Assembly: GCA_017463445.1 (NCBI GenBank)
Contig: JAFTPF010000137.1
Location: 1 to 50,890, forward strand
DNA: 50,890 bases
From: Clostridia bacterium
GTDB lineage: Bacteria; Bacillota; Clostridia; Oscillospirales; CAG-272
Direction: 5' to 3'
In this document: positions 8,398 to 15,529 of the stretch, one piece after another
Numbering within the stretch: the stretch's first letter is position 1
Layout of the letters: each line of letters opens with the position of its first letter
Made by a program: the position numbers and the translations under genes
Notes under the pieces: generated by a model
Told to the model about the DNA's origin: nothing
Seen by the model: only the letters and a program-made list of their open reading frames with translations
The model's database searches: none

Positions 8398-8560
8398 GGG
8401 CAAAGAACTTTTATAAAAGGCGGCAAATACTTGCCGTCTACGTAAAACAATATCGCTCCGAATGTTGGATCATCGAAATCCTTCATTCGGAGCGTTGTCT
8501 ATATGTACCGGGCAAGTATTTGCACGGCTTATTAATAGTTCTTGAGGGGTTCTTAGGGGA
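8398..8560. repeat. Intergenic palindrome-rich repeat, copy B (full cruciform)
   Basis: The 295-base gap between convergent genes holds small palindromes (ATTCGCC-TTT-GGCGAAT near 8331; AGTTGC-TTT-GCAACT near 8364) and then a large imperfect inverted repeat. The left arm at 8401-8445 (CAAAGAACTTTTATAAAAGG..., AAATACTTGCC) matches the reverse complement of 8500-8545 (GGCAAGTATTTG...AGTTCTTGA). At the centre is an 11-bp perfect hairpin, CGCTCCGAATG at 8454-8464 with CATTCGGAGCG at 8484-8494. A GGGGAACTTCTT/AAGAAGTTCCCC palindrome follows at 8557-8582. Confidence 0.65.
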
Positions 8561-8587
8561 ACTTCTTGAAAGAAGTTCCCCTAAGCG

Positions 8588-9745
8588 TCACTCCAGACTC
8601 AGAATATACTGCATAGCGATTCTGCCGGAGAAGCCTGAGTGGCGGACGCTGAAGGTGCGGGCACCGTCCAACAGCTCCTTCCGATCCATTTCGATACCGT
8701 GGAGGCGGGCGAGATGGAGTACCATTTCGAAGTATTCGTCCTGGGCGGGCTTGCCGAAGCGGACCTGCAGACCAAAGCGGTCGGAGAGCGAGATCTTCTC
8801 CTGGATGGACTCATCCCGATGGATATCGCCGCCGCCCTCGCGGTCGTTGAAGGTCTCCTTGATCAGGTGACGGCGGTTGGAGGTGGCAAAGATCAGCATA
8901 TTGGCAGGGCGCTCCTCCAGTCCGCCCTCGATGGCGGCCTTCAGGTACTTGTACTCGATCTCGAAGTCCTCGAAGGAGAGGTCGTCCATGTAGATAGCGA
9001 AGTTGTAATTTCTGCGGCGGATAGTATCGATGACCTTTGACAGATGAACGAACTGGTACTTTTGCACCTGAATCATGCGGAGACCGTCGGGATAATAGCG
9101 GTTGAGAAGCGCTTTGATGCAGGTGGATTTGCCGGTACCGGCGTCGCCGTAGAGAAGCATATTGTTGGCTCCCCGCCCTTCCAGAAAGGCGACGGTGTTG
9201 GAGATCACCTGCTCCTTTTGCAGGTCGTAGCCCCACAGGTCGTCAAATGTGACCTTACGGAAGTGGGAAACGGGCGTGATCTCGCCTACTTCAGTGAGAT
9301 AGAAGGCGCGGTGGAGTCCGAACTCGCCCACGCCGTAGCGGGCGTAGTAGGTGAGGACGGTTTCGAAGAAGCCCTCCTTCCCTGCCGAGCGCAGGTCGTC
9401 GGCAAGTGCGGCGGCTATGGCACCCACCTGGCTGTCGGCATCCTCGGCGGTGTCCATAGGAATAAAGTCAAGGCCATAGGGGGCTGAAAGATCGAAGAAG
9501 AGGTCAGCGAGAGAGGCAAGATCGGCTCTCGCGAATACGGCAAGGCTGCCGACGGTGTCGGCGGTCACGGTCGTCCGCTCACAGGCGAGGGAGAAGGGGT
9601 TCTCGTCGAAAAGCAGGAGCCACGCAATCGTAGACTGGCGGACGGGTCCCGCCATCCGATAGCGTTGGCAGAGCGCCAGCAGATCGCTGAGGCGATCCGG
9701 GGAGGTAAGATAGGTATATTCGGGATTCTTTCCGTAGAGGATCAT
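8588..9745 (-). CDS. DUF815-family AAA+ ATPase
   Basis: 385 residues, cytosolic. A Walker A motif, LLYGDAGTGKST, sits near residue 200; YMDDLSFE provides a Walker B-like stretch and NMLIFATSNRRHLIKETF a sensor region, all characteristic of the DUF815 group. The N-terminal 170 residues are less conserved. Members are widespread in Firmicutes with no well-defined role; ATP binding is certain, the partner unknown. RBS GAAAGGA precedes ATG 9745. It converges on the exporter operon through repeat copy B. Confidence 0.88.
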   Translation of the reverse strand: MILYGKNPEYTYLTSPDRLSDLLALCQRYRMAGPVRQSTIAWLLLFDENPFSLACERTTVTADTVGSLAVFARADLASLADLFFDLSAPYGLDFIPMDTAEDADSQVGAIAAALADDLRSAGKEGFFETVLTYYARYGVGEFGLHRAFYLTEVGEITPVSHFRKVTFDDLWGYDLQKEQVISNTVAFLEGRGANNMLLYGDAGTGKSTCIKALLNRYYPDGLRMIQVQKYQFVHLSKVIDTIRRRNYNFAIYMDDLSFEDFEIEYKYLKAAIEGGLEERPANMLIFATSNRRHLIKETFNDREGGGDIHRDESIQEKISLSDRFGLQVRFGKPAQDEYFEMVLHLARLHGIEMDRKELLDGARTFSVRHSGFSGRIAMQYILSLE

Positions 9746-9788
9746 GGGGCTTTCCTTTCGGTTTTATGAGAAATACCGCCCGCAGGGG

Positions 9789-9817
9789 TTGACAAACAGG
9801 GGACGGTGATGTATAAT
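9789..9817 (+). promoter_or_regulatory. Consensus promoter of the antitoxin RNA
   Basis: -35 TTGACA (9789-9794), 17-bp spacer, -10 TATAAT (9812-9817). No reading frame follows; it drives a short RNA ending at the hairpin at 9866-9915. Confidence 0.85.
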
Positions 9818-9823
9818 GTAGTT

Positions 9824-9915
9824 ACAGGGAGCGCACCGGCGACGGTCTGCTTCCAAGACTTGACGAAATAAACCGCTAAGTTTGGGAGACTATGGGCGGT
9901 TTATTTCTTTTTGTT
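9824..9915 (+). ncRNA. Putative type I antitoxin RNA (RatA-like arrangement)
   Basis: An RNA of about 90 nt is predicted from a consensus promoter (start near 9824) to a hairpin with 11-bp perfect arms, AAATAAACCGC at 9866-9876 and GCGGTTTATTT at 9896-9906, followed by CTTTTTGTTGTT. It contains no sensible reading frame. It runs towards, and ends inside, the 3' end of a small toxin gene on the opposite strand, so the two RNAs are complementary over the hairpin and the last toxin codons. This matches the convergent txpA/RatA layout known from Bacillus. The RNA is predicted, not homology-matched. Confidence 0.65.
9866..9906. terminator. Shared hairpin at the 3' ends of toxin mRNA and antitoxin RNA
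   Basis: 11-bp perfect stem with a 19-nt loop. The plus-strand tail is U-rich. The minus-strand toxin stop codon TAA (9903-9901) lies in the stem. Confidence 0.75.
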
Positions 9916-10002
9916 GTTACGGTTGGTGATCGAGACGATCAGATCAATCAGAGCCAGTACGAAAGCCCCGAGCAGCATCAGCTGTTCGAAGGTTATGTAC
10001 AT
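9901..10002 (-). CDS. Putative holin-like toxin, type I toxin-antitoxin system (Hol_Tox-like)
   Basis: A 33-residue peptide that begins MYITFEQLMLLGAFVLALID and ends SITNRNNKKK: one hydrophobic membrane-spanning helix followed by a positive tail. This is the standard plan of the putative holin-like toxins (TxpA/BsrG-type, Pfam Hol_Tox), which damage the membrane when made in excess. GGAGGTGAT, a perfect anti-16S match, lies 8 bases before ATG 10002; ATG 10008 is too close to it. It has its own consensus promoter at 10106-10134 and a leader of about 97 bases, and faces a convergent RNA gene. It is below usual gene-caller length. Confidence 0.75.
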   Translation of the reverse strand: MYITFEQLMLLGAFVLALIDLIVSITNRNNKKK

Positions 10003-10105
10003 AGGCATCACCTCCCTCGAATCTCGAAGGAGTTTCAAAATGACGCTCCTTGGCAAAGATCACGAAGAAAGCATACCGCCACCGTTTGGGTGCGCTCCGT
10101 GGGGT

Positions 10106-10134
10106 ATTATAGCACAGAATCTCCCCCTTGTCAA
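10106..10134 (-). promoter_or_regulatory. Consensus promoter of the toxin gene
   Basis: Minus strand: -35 TTGACA (10134-10129), 17-bp spacer, -10 TATAAT (10111-10106). It forms the left half of a mirrored promoter pair with 10154-10182. Confidence 0.85.
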
Positions 10135-10153
10135 GAAAATTCACAAAATTCCC

Positions 10154-10182
10154 TTGTCAAGGGGATTTTTCTGTGCTATAAT
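10154..10182 (+). promoter_or_regulatory. Promoter of the metal regulator and suf genes
   Basis: -35 TTGTCA (10154-10159), 17-bp spacer, -10 TATAAT (10177-10182). Arms 10105-10135 and 10152-10183 form a long inverted repeat, so toxin and regulator promoters are near-copies placed back to back. Confidence 0.8.
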
Positions 10183-10240
10183 ATAAAGAATGATAGTGCA
10201 AACTATCGCCGAAATCACATCTCAAGGAGTGTCTAACCGT

Positions 10241-10621
10241 ATGAAGCTGTATGAATCCGGCGAAGATTATCTTGAAGCCATCCTGCGCCTTTCCCGAACC
10301 GGGGTCTCCGTGCGGAGCGTGGACGTTGCCGCGGAGCTGGGCTTCTCGAAACCCAGTGTCAGCGTTGCCATGAAACATCTTCGTGCGGGTGGACTGGTAG
10401 TCACCGAAGCAGACGGCAGTCTGAAGCTGACGCCCGAGGGGCTTGCCATCGCCGAGCGGGTCTGGGAACGCCACAGCGTCCTCACTTCCCTCTTTGCCCG
10501 TCTGGGCGTATCCCCCGAGGTGGCAAGAGCCGACGCCTGCAAGATCGAGCACGATCTATCCGAAGAGACTTTTGAAAAGATCAAGGCTTTCGTTGCCACC
10601 ATGGAACAGGCGACAGACTAA
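10241..10621 (+). CDS. DtxR/MntR-family metal-dependent transcriptional regulator
   Basis: 126 residues. The start MKLYESGEDYLEAIL is a hallmark of the DtxR/MntR family. A winged helix follows (VRSVDVAAELGFSKPSVSVAMKHLRAGGLV), then the metal-binding/dimerisation segment with ERHSVLTSLFARLGV and ACKIEHDLS, which carry the usual His, Cys and Glu ligands. It is short, like MntR, with no SH3 domain. RBS AAGGAG fixes ATG 10241. The gene lies about 40 bases before a SufC/SufB-like pair on the same strand, so it probably senses iron (or manganese) and controls cluster assembly, itself and possibly the divergent toxin promoter. Confidence 0.9.
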   Translation: MKLYESGEDYLEAILRLSRTGVSVRSVDVAAELGFSKPSVSVAMKHLRAGGLVVTEADGSLKLTPEGLAIAERVWERHSVLTSLFARLGVSPEVARADACKIEHDLSEETFEKIKAFVATMEQATD

Positions 10622-10662
10622 CCGCCCCGCTAAAATCATTGAATAACAAAAGGATATAGAGT

Positions 10663-11394
10663 ATGCTGGAATTCCAAAATGTTTCCTTCGCCGCAGGAGA
10701 TGCCGAGATCCTGCGGAACGTGAGCTTTTCGGTGGACGAGCGGTTCGTTGCGATCACGGGACCCAACGGAAGCGGTAAGTCTACCATTGCCAAGCTGATC
10801 GCAGGTATTTACACCCCCACGTCGGGCAGGATCCTGCTGGACGGCGTGGACATCACCGAGCTTTCTATCACCGAACGCGCGCGGATGGGCGTCTCCTTTG
10901 CCTTCCAACAGCCGGTTCGCTTCAAGGGACTGACCGTCAAGGATCTGATCTCCCTGGCGGCAGGCACCGAGAACGGCAAGAAGATCTCCGCCGCCGCTGC
11001 CTGCGCCTACCTCTCCGAGGTGGGGCTTTGCGCCCGCGAGTACATCGACCGCGAGGTGAACGCTTCCCTGTCAGGCGGCGAGCTCAAACGCATCGAGATC
11101 GCCATGACCATGGCGAGAGGCAGTAAGTTGACCGTATTTGACGAGCCCGAGGCAGGCATCGACCTGTGGTCCTTCAACAACTTGATTGACGTCTTCCGCA
11201 AAATGTACGAGAAGACCAAGGGTAGTATCATCATCATCTCCCACCAGGAGCGCATTCTCGACATCGCCGACAAGATCATCGTGGTCTCGGGCGGCGAGAT
11301 CGCCGCGATAGGTGAGAAGAGCGAGATCCTCCCCGAACTACTGAAGGGTAGCGGCGGTTGCCGCTTCACCGCACCCCGAAAGGAGGAGGCATAA
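10663..11394 (+). CDS. sufC: Fe-S cluster assembly ATPase SufC (SmsC-like)
   Basis: 243 residues; a cytosolic ABC ATPase without membrane partners. Walker A GPNGSGKST (near residue 36), Q-loop FAFQQPVRF, signature LSGGELKRIEIAM, Walker B LTVFDEPEAGIDLW and H-loop IIISHQE are all present; EPEAGID in place of the usual D-loop is the SufC pattern. It powers iron-sulfur scaffold assembly with the next gene product. ATG follows AAAAGGATATAGAGT. Only one base separates its stop from the following ATG, so the pair is surely co-translated. Confidence 0.92.
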   Translation: MLEFQNVSFAAGDAEILRNVSFSVDERFVAITGPNGSGKSTIAKLIAGIYTPTSGRILLDGVDITELSITERARMGVSFAFQQPVRFKGLTVKDLISLAAGTENGKKISAAAACAYLSEVGLCAREYIDREVNASLSGGELKRIEIAMTMARGSKLTVFDEPEAGIDLWSFNNLIDVFRKMYEKTKGSIIIISHQERILDIADKIIVVSGGEIAAIGEKSEILPELLKGSGGCRFTAPRKEEA

Positions 11395-11395
11395 T

Positions 11396-12319
11396 ATGGC
11401 ACTGGATCCTATTCAGCTGGAGCTGCTCCGGCAGGTCGCCGATCTGCACGAGGTGCCTCAGGGTGCGTACAGTCTGCGCATCAACGGCGCCCTCCACGGC
11501 AAAAATTCCTCGGAAAACATCACCATTGAGAAAAAAAACGACAAGCCCGGTATTGACATCTACATCAAAGCAGGCACCAAAAAAGAGAGCGTGCACATCC
11601 CCGTACTCCTCTCCCAAAGCGGTCTCTCCGAGCTGGTCTACAACGACTTTCACATCGGTGAGGGTGCCGATGTGACCATCGTTGCCGGCTGCGGCATCCA
11701 CAACGGCGGCAGTGAGAAGTCCGAACATAGCGGCATTCACGCCTTCTACCTTGCCAAGGATGCGAAGGTGAAGTATATCGAGAAGCACTACGGCTCGGGC
11801 GACGGCTCGGGCGAGCGGATCATGAATCCCACCACCGAAGTCTACCTGTCCGAGGGTGCGTACATGGAGATGGAAACCGCCCAGATCAAGGGCGTGGACT
11901 CCACCGACCGCATCACCAAAGCCGAGCTTGCCGCTCACGCTACGCTGGTGATCCACGAGAAGCTGATGACCCACGGCAAGCAGTTCGCCAAGACCACCTT
12001 CGAGGTCGCCCTCAATGGCGAAGGCAGCGGCACCCACGTTGTCTCCCGCGCGGTGGCAAAGGACGACAGCCGTCAGGTGTTCCTCTCCAAGATCCACGGC
12101 AACAACCGTTGCTCCGGTCACACCGAGTGCGATGCTATCCTGATGGACAATGCCGTGATCTCCGCTATCCCCGAGATCTCCGCCTCCCATGTGGATGCGG
12201 CTCTCATCCACGAAGCCGCCATCGGTAAGATCGCCGGTGAGCAGCTGATGAAGCTGATGACCCTGGGACTGACCGAACAGGAAGCCGAAGAACAGATCAT
12301 CAACGGATTTTTAAAGTAA
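11396..12319 (+). CDS. SufB/SufD-family Fe-S scaffold protein (SmsB-like)
   Basis: 307 residues. It is shorter than SufB or SufD of the full SUF system and lacks their N-terminal extension, but keeps the beta-helical core (HIGEGADVTIVAGCGIHNGG, ISRA-type strands, HTECDAILMD, ISASHVDAALIHEAAIGKI). The conserved Cys-His and Glu positions near GHTECD and the C-terminal HEAAIGKI segment match the cluster-building core. With SufC alone next to it and no sufS, sufU or sufD, this resembles the two-component minimal systems (SMS/SufBC) found in archaea and anaerobic Clostridia. The following hairpin repeat also provides a terminator. Confidence 0.88.
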   Translation: MALDPIQLELLRQVADLHEVPQGAYSLRINGALHGKNSSENITIEKKNDKPGIDIYIKAGTKKESVHIPVLLSQSGLSELVYNDFHIGEGADVTIVAGCGIHNGGSEKSEHSGIHAFYLAKDAKVKYIEKHYGSGDGSGERIMNPTTEVYLSEGAYMEMETAQIKGVDSTDRITKAELAAHATLVIHEKLMTHGKQFAKTTFEVALNGEGSGTHVVSRAVAKDDSRQVFLSKIHGNNRCSGHTECDAILMDNAVISAIPEISASHVDAALIHEAAIGKIAGEQLMKLMTLGLTEQEAEEQIINGFLK

Positions 12320-12329
12320 GCAGGGACGC

Positions 12330-12535
12330 TGTCCCTTGGAACCCCTGAAGGAATCTTCTTGAAAGAAGATTGTTCCCTGTAGTACGCCTTTCTGGCGTAC
12401 TACAGCAATTCGGCAATGCCGAATTGCATTTCACTCTCCAAGAACTTTCATAAAAGCGACAAATACTTGCCACCTACATAAACAAACGCGCTCCGAATGA
12501 AGGATTTCGATATCCAACATTCGGAGCGTTTTTTC
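12330..12535. repeat. Intergenic palindrome-rich repeat, copy C, with inverted core
   Basis: The 225-base gap between convergent genes contains AATCTTCTT/AAGAAGATT (near 12350), GTACGCC/GGCGTAC and GCAATTCGGC-AAT-GCCGAATTGC hairpins, then CAAGAACTTTCATAAAAGCG...AAATACTTGCC and the core hairpin CGCTCCGAATG (12489-12499) / CATTCGGAGCG (12518-12528). The loop is the reverse complement of the loop in copy B (one base missing). There is no right arm. GTTTTTTC follows the core, so it can terminate the suf transcript. Confidence 0.65.
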
Positions 12536-12544
12536 ATTTGGTAT

Positions 12545-13735
12545 TCAGATCTTCTCCGTACGGAAAGCGAGTCCTGCCTCATGGACGGGAATCGCGCGCA
12601 GAAGCTTGCTCAGACAGTACATCAGCGCGTCCTCGTCGTCAAAGGCGGCAAGCACCAGCAGTTGGGTGAGACTGTAGCGGGTGTATACATCCCCCGGGGA
12701 GAGGTTTTCCTGCAGGCTCTCCTCCAACACAGCAAGAGTTCGATCCAGCACTTTGGGCACAGGGATCTCTCCGCTGCGATCAGGGTTGACCACGGTCAGC
12801 AGAATCAGATAGCGGCGGCTGTCGGTGCCGCACGCTCCCGTGCCGCTGTATTGCTGGTAGAGCAGTCTGAACGTATCGTATTCACAGCGGATAGCGCGAA
12901 AAGCGCGGTCAACGTCCAGCTTTTCCCGCACAAGAGTGAGGTCGGGTTCAATGCCGTTATCCACGCGGCAGAGATTGCGATACAAATTCCGCAGACGGTC
13001 GGAGGGCGTTTGACGGTAGATCTGATAGAACCGATCCATCGCTCTGTCGTAGGCAGAAAGGGCTTCCCTGTCCTCTCCTTTGGCGATCAGCGCGCTGACC
13101 TCGTTGTAGTAGAAGCTCTCTTGCCGAGGATCGATCTCCATAGCGTGTCGGGACAGGAAGACGATCTGATCGTACCGCTCTTCTCCCGCCAGGATCTGGA
13201 CTGCCGCGTTGTAGCAGTAAAGATACATCGCCTCATAACGGTCTGCTGCCTCCCGCGCCCACGGCTCGTCCGCATACTTTCCGCCGAGATAGCGCCCCTT
13301 GTACAGCGCCATGGCGCGGAGCGCGGCGTTGAGCTTTTCCTCCGGCAGATCGGTCGTTTTGGTGCGTTCCGCCATCTCCAGAAAATCGTCGGTGTCGATC
13401 TTCACGGGCAGGCGCGGATTCCAGAAATAACTTCCATCCCGCCGAAGGATCACTCGGCGACTCTCCTCAAAATCCAGCAGATCCAGCGCATTGCGCGCAC
13501 GGCAAAGCAGGGTCTTCAGAGAGGGTGCCCGATCTTCCTGTCCGCCGGGCTCCTGCCACAGCAAGGTCAACAGCTCCTCTCGGGAAATGCGGCGGTGTCG
13601 GTTATGTACGATGTATTCCAGCAGCTTCCATAGCTTTTTGGAGCGATTGTCCGACTCCGAAATAATATTGTCGCCCTGTCGGATGGAAAATTCTCCAAAG
13701 GTTTTGATGATAAGGGGTTCGGTCTCACTGAGCAT
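12545..13735 (-). CDS. BTAD/SARP-type transcriptional regulator
   Basis: 396 residues. Residues 1-110 form an OmpR-type winged helix (LIIKTFGEFSIRQGDNII, then SREELLTLLW and SLKTLLCRARNALD). Residues 115-260 fit a bacterial transcriptional activation domain made of TPR-like helices (IDTDDFLEMAERTK, LYKGRYLGG, YNAAVQILAGEERYDQIVFLSRHAMEIDP). The C-terminal 130 residues are unassigned. BTAD proteins are best known as pathway activators in actinomycetes; no biosynthetic cluster is present here. It lies 29 bases downstream of a Thr-rich membrane protein gene on the same strand, with which it should share a transcript. Confidence 0.85.
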   Translation of the reverse strand: MLSETEPLIIKTFGEFSIRQGDNIISESDNRSKKLWKLLEYIVHNRHRRISREELLTLLWQEPGGQEDRAPSLKTLLCRARNALDLLDFEESRRVILRRDGSYFWNPRLPVKIDTDDFLEMAERTKTTDLPEEKLNAALRAMALYKGRYLGGKYADEPWAREAADRYEAMYLYCYNAAVQILAGEERYDQIVFLSRHAMEIDPRQESFYYNEVSALIAKGEDREALSAYDRAMDRFYQIYRQTPSDRLRNLYRNLCRVDNGIEPDLTLVREKLDVDRAFRAIRCEYDTFRLLYQQYSGTGACGTDSRRYLILLTVVNPDRSGEIPVPKVLDRTLAVLEESLQENLSPGDVYTRYSLTQLLVLAAFDDEDALMYCLSKLLRAIPVHEAGLAFRTEKI

Positions 13736-13764
13736 GGTAAGGACTCCTATGGTGTGCCGTTTGG

Positions 13765-14604
13765 TTACACATGGATAAACTTCAAGACGATCACCGCGCC
13801 TGATGCCAAAACAGCGATCACCGCAAAGGTGACGATGAGAGTATTCAGCATCTCACCGCGGGCGGGATCGGTCTGATCAGACTCGCCCGGATCGGGGGCA
13901 TCGGTCCCGGCAGGATCGGTATTGTCCGTGTCGCCGCCGAGGATATTCCCCGAGGAGGAGGGAGACTGCGGTCCGGTGGTCCCAATCACGGCAGGAGGAG
14001 TACCGACCGGATAGGTGGTCACTGCCGTGGTGGTGGAGGCATCGGTAGACAGCGGGTCCGCGGGAGCGGATTGAAGTGCGCCGGTGAGGGTGATGGGCAT
14101 GGTGGAATAGGTAGGCGGGTCGGTGACTACCGGCGCTTTGGTGGTAGTAATCTTGGTGGTGGTGACCTGAGGCGTGGTGATGATCGGCACGATAGTGGTA
14201 GCAGGAAGCCAGGAGGAAAGATCGCCGGAGCCCTCCACGGGAGTGGAACCCGACAGATTGGGGGCGTATGAGCTGCCGTCCACTACACCCGACGAGCTGT
14301 CGGGGAGGGCGGTGGTGTCCGAGGGGGTGGGCATAGAGCCGTCGGGATCGGCGGTGGTTTCGGTGGGGAGATCGGTGACGGTGCCGTCCTCGGGGACAGT
14401 GGGCTCGGCGGAGGTCTCTCCTACCGTTTCGGCAACCGACTCGGCTTCGGCAGTGGTTGTAGCTTCCGCCTGGGTCATGTCGGCGGCAAGGGGTGGCTCC
14501 TCGGCATCTGCCAGCGCCAGCAGTCCGCTGCAGGCGACCAGCAGTAGCAGGACGGCAAGCAAGGTCAGCGTCAGCCGCAGGGTCAGATCGGATCGTGTAT
14601 TCAT
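13765..14604 (-). CDS. Ser/Thr-rich membrane-anchored protein
   Basis: 279 residues. An N-terminal hydrophobic stretch (LTLTLLAVLLLLVACSGLLALA, possible lipobox LLVAC) is followed by about 200 residues of low-complexity Thr, Ser, Pro, Asp and Gly (TTTKITTTKAP, TTAVTTYPVG), then a C-terminal TM helix (NTLIVTFAVIAVLASGAVIVL) and a short cytosolic end KFIHV. This resembles a mucin-like spacer between two membrane elements, probably extracellular and possibly glycosylated. I start at 14604 because ACGGAG is 7 bases upstream; the longer in-frame start lies beyond the promoter. No catalytic domain. Its cotranscription with the BTAD regulator suggests a signalling link. Confidence 0.7.
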   Translation of the reverse strand: MNTRSDLTLRLTLTLLAVLLLLVACSGLLALADAEEPPLAADMTQAEATTTAEAESVAETVGETSAEPTVPEDGTVTDLPTETTADPDGSMPTPSDTTALPDSSSGVVDGSSYAPNLSGSTPVEGSGDLSSWLPATTIVPIITTPQVTTTKITTTKAPVVTDPPTYSTMPITLTGALQSAPADPLSTDASTTTAVTTYPVGTPPAVIGTTGPQSPSSSGNILGGDTDNTDPAGTDAPDPGESDQTDPARGEMLNTLIVTFAVIAVLASGAVIVLKFIHV

Positions 14605-14660
14605 AAATACTCCGTAATATATAGAAGTTGCGGGCGGGGTAGGTGATCGGTAACAAAATC

Positions 14661-14700
14661 CGCTCCGTGGCATCATTATAACACGAAAATGTGAAATTTT
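14661..14700 (-). promoter_or_regulatory. Extended -10 promoter of the Thr-rich protein/BTAD operon
   Basis: Minus strand has TGTTATAAT (extended -10) about 70 bases upstream of ATG 14604. The -35 is weak. Confidence 0.5.
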
Positions 14701-14776
14701 CATTGCCATTTTTTCAAAAAAAGCGATTTCCCCGTTTTCCACAAAAATATTTGCAAATTTCGTGCAATTTGTACTA

Positions 14777-14805
14777 TTGATTTTGCCGCCGCTCTGTGGT
14801 ATCCT
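14777..14805 (+). promoter_or_regulatory. Promoter of the flavin reductase gene
   Basis: -35 TTGATT (14777-14782), 17-bp spacer, -10 TATCCT (14800-14805). Confidence 0.6.
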
Positions 14806-14842
14806 AAGAGCAGTTTGATAAAATATCAAGGAGGGCTTGATC

Positions 14843-15424
14843 GTGAGCAAAATTACCTGGAAGGGCGGTGCGCTGTTGGCGCCTGTTCCTGCGGTGATGG
14901 TGTCCTGCGGAAGCATGGAGGCACCCAATATCGTGACGGTGGCGTGGACCGGCATCACCTGCACCCAGCCACCAAAGACCTACATTTCTCTCCGAAAGAG
15001 CCGTCATTCCTACGGGCTGATCAAGGAGAGCGGCTGCTTTGTGATCAATCTGACCACCGAGGCGCTGGTGCGCGCCACCGATTTCTGCGGCGTGCGCTCG
15101 GGTCGGGATGTGAACAAGTTCGAGGTTTGCCATCTGACCCCCGAGGCGGCGGAGCATATCCCCTGCCCTGCCATCGCCGAGTCGCCGCTGTCCATCGAGT
15201 GCAGAGTCACAGATATGATCGAGTTGGGCTCCCACGATATGTTCCTTGCCGACATCGTGGGCGTTTCGGTAGACGAGACTCTGCTGGATGCAAACGGCCG
15301 TCTGGCGCTGGAAAAGGCGGGGCTTGCCGCCTACTGCCACGGCGAGTATTACGCGCTGGGCAAGAGACTTGGCAAGTTCGGCTACTCTGTGGAAAAGAAA
15401 AAGAAGAAAAAGAAGAACAAATGA
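14843..15424 (+). CDS. Flavin reductase family protein (flavoredoxin-like)
   Basis: 193 residues, cytosolic. The order of motifs fits the FMN-binding split barrel of flavin reductase-like proteins: APVPAVMVSCG, NIVTVAWTGITCTQPPKTYISLRKSRHSYGLIKESG, FVINLTTEALVRATDFCGV and SPLSIECRVTDMIELGSHDMFLADIVGV. Such proteins bind FMN and reduce flavins or act in anaerobic electron transfer. The end is an unusual lysine run (seven Lys, then NK), perhaps disordered. GTG 14843 is chosen because AAGGAGGG is 7 bases upstream; TTG 14837 is too close. A bidirectional terminator follows. Confidence 0.9.
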   Translation: MSKITWKGGALLAPVPAVMVSCGSMEAPNIVTVAWTGITCTQPPKTYISLRKSRHSYGLIKESGCFVINLTTEALVRATDFCGVRSGRDVNKFEVCHLTPEAAEHIPCPAIAESPLSIECRVTDMIELGSHDMFLADIVGVSVDETLLDANGRLALEKAGLAAYCHGEYYALGKRLGKFGYSVEKKKKKKKNK

Positions 15425-15470
15425 ATGCGAGACGACCTCTCGCGCTCTGCAAACTTCAAAGACTCCTGTA

Positions 15471-15503
15471 AAAAGCTCCCGACGAATCTCGTCGGGAGCT
15501 TTT
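15471..15503. terminator. Bidirectional terminator between flavin reductase and LRR gene
   Basis: Perfect 15-bp stem (15471-15485 with 15489-15503) around CTCCCGACGA, with A/T runs on both sides. It serves both convergent genes. Confidence 0.9.
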
Positions 15504-15529
15504 TCGTTGATCGTGTCAGATACGGCGCA

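Noticed and set aside
9892-10236. Open frames of 91-114 codons on the plus strand over the toxin module
   Set aside because: They cross a terminator hairpin and two promoters and have no ribosome site; the 33-codon minus-strand peptide explains the region better.
14605-14964. Longer N-terminus (from 14964) for the Thr-rich membrane protein
   Set aside because: The extension lies upstream of the likely promoter, overlaps the divergent flavin reductase gene and lacks a ribosome site.
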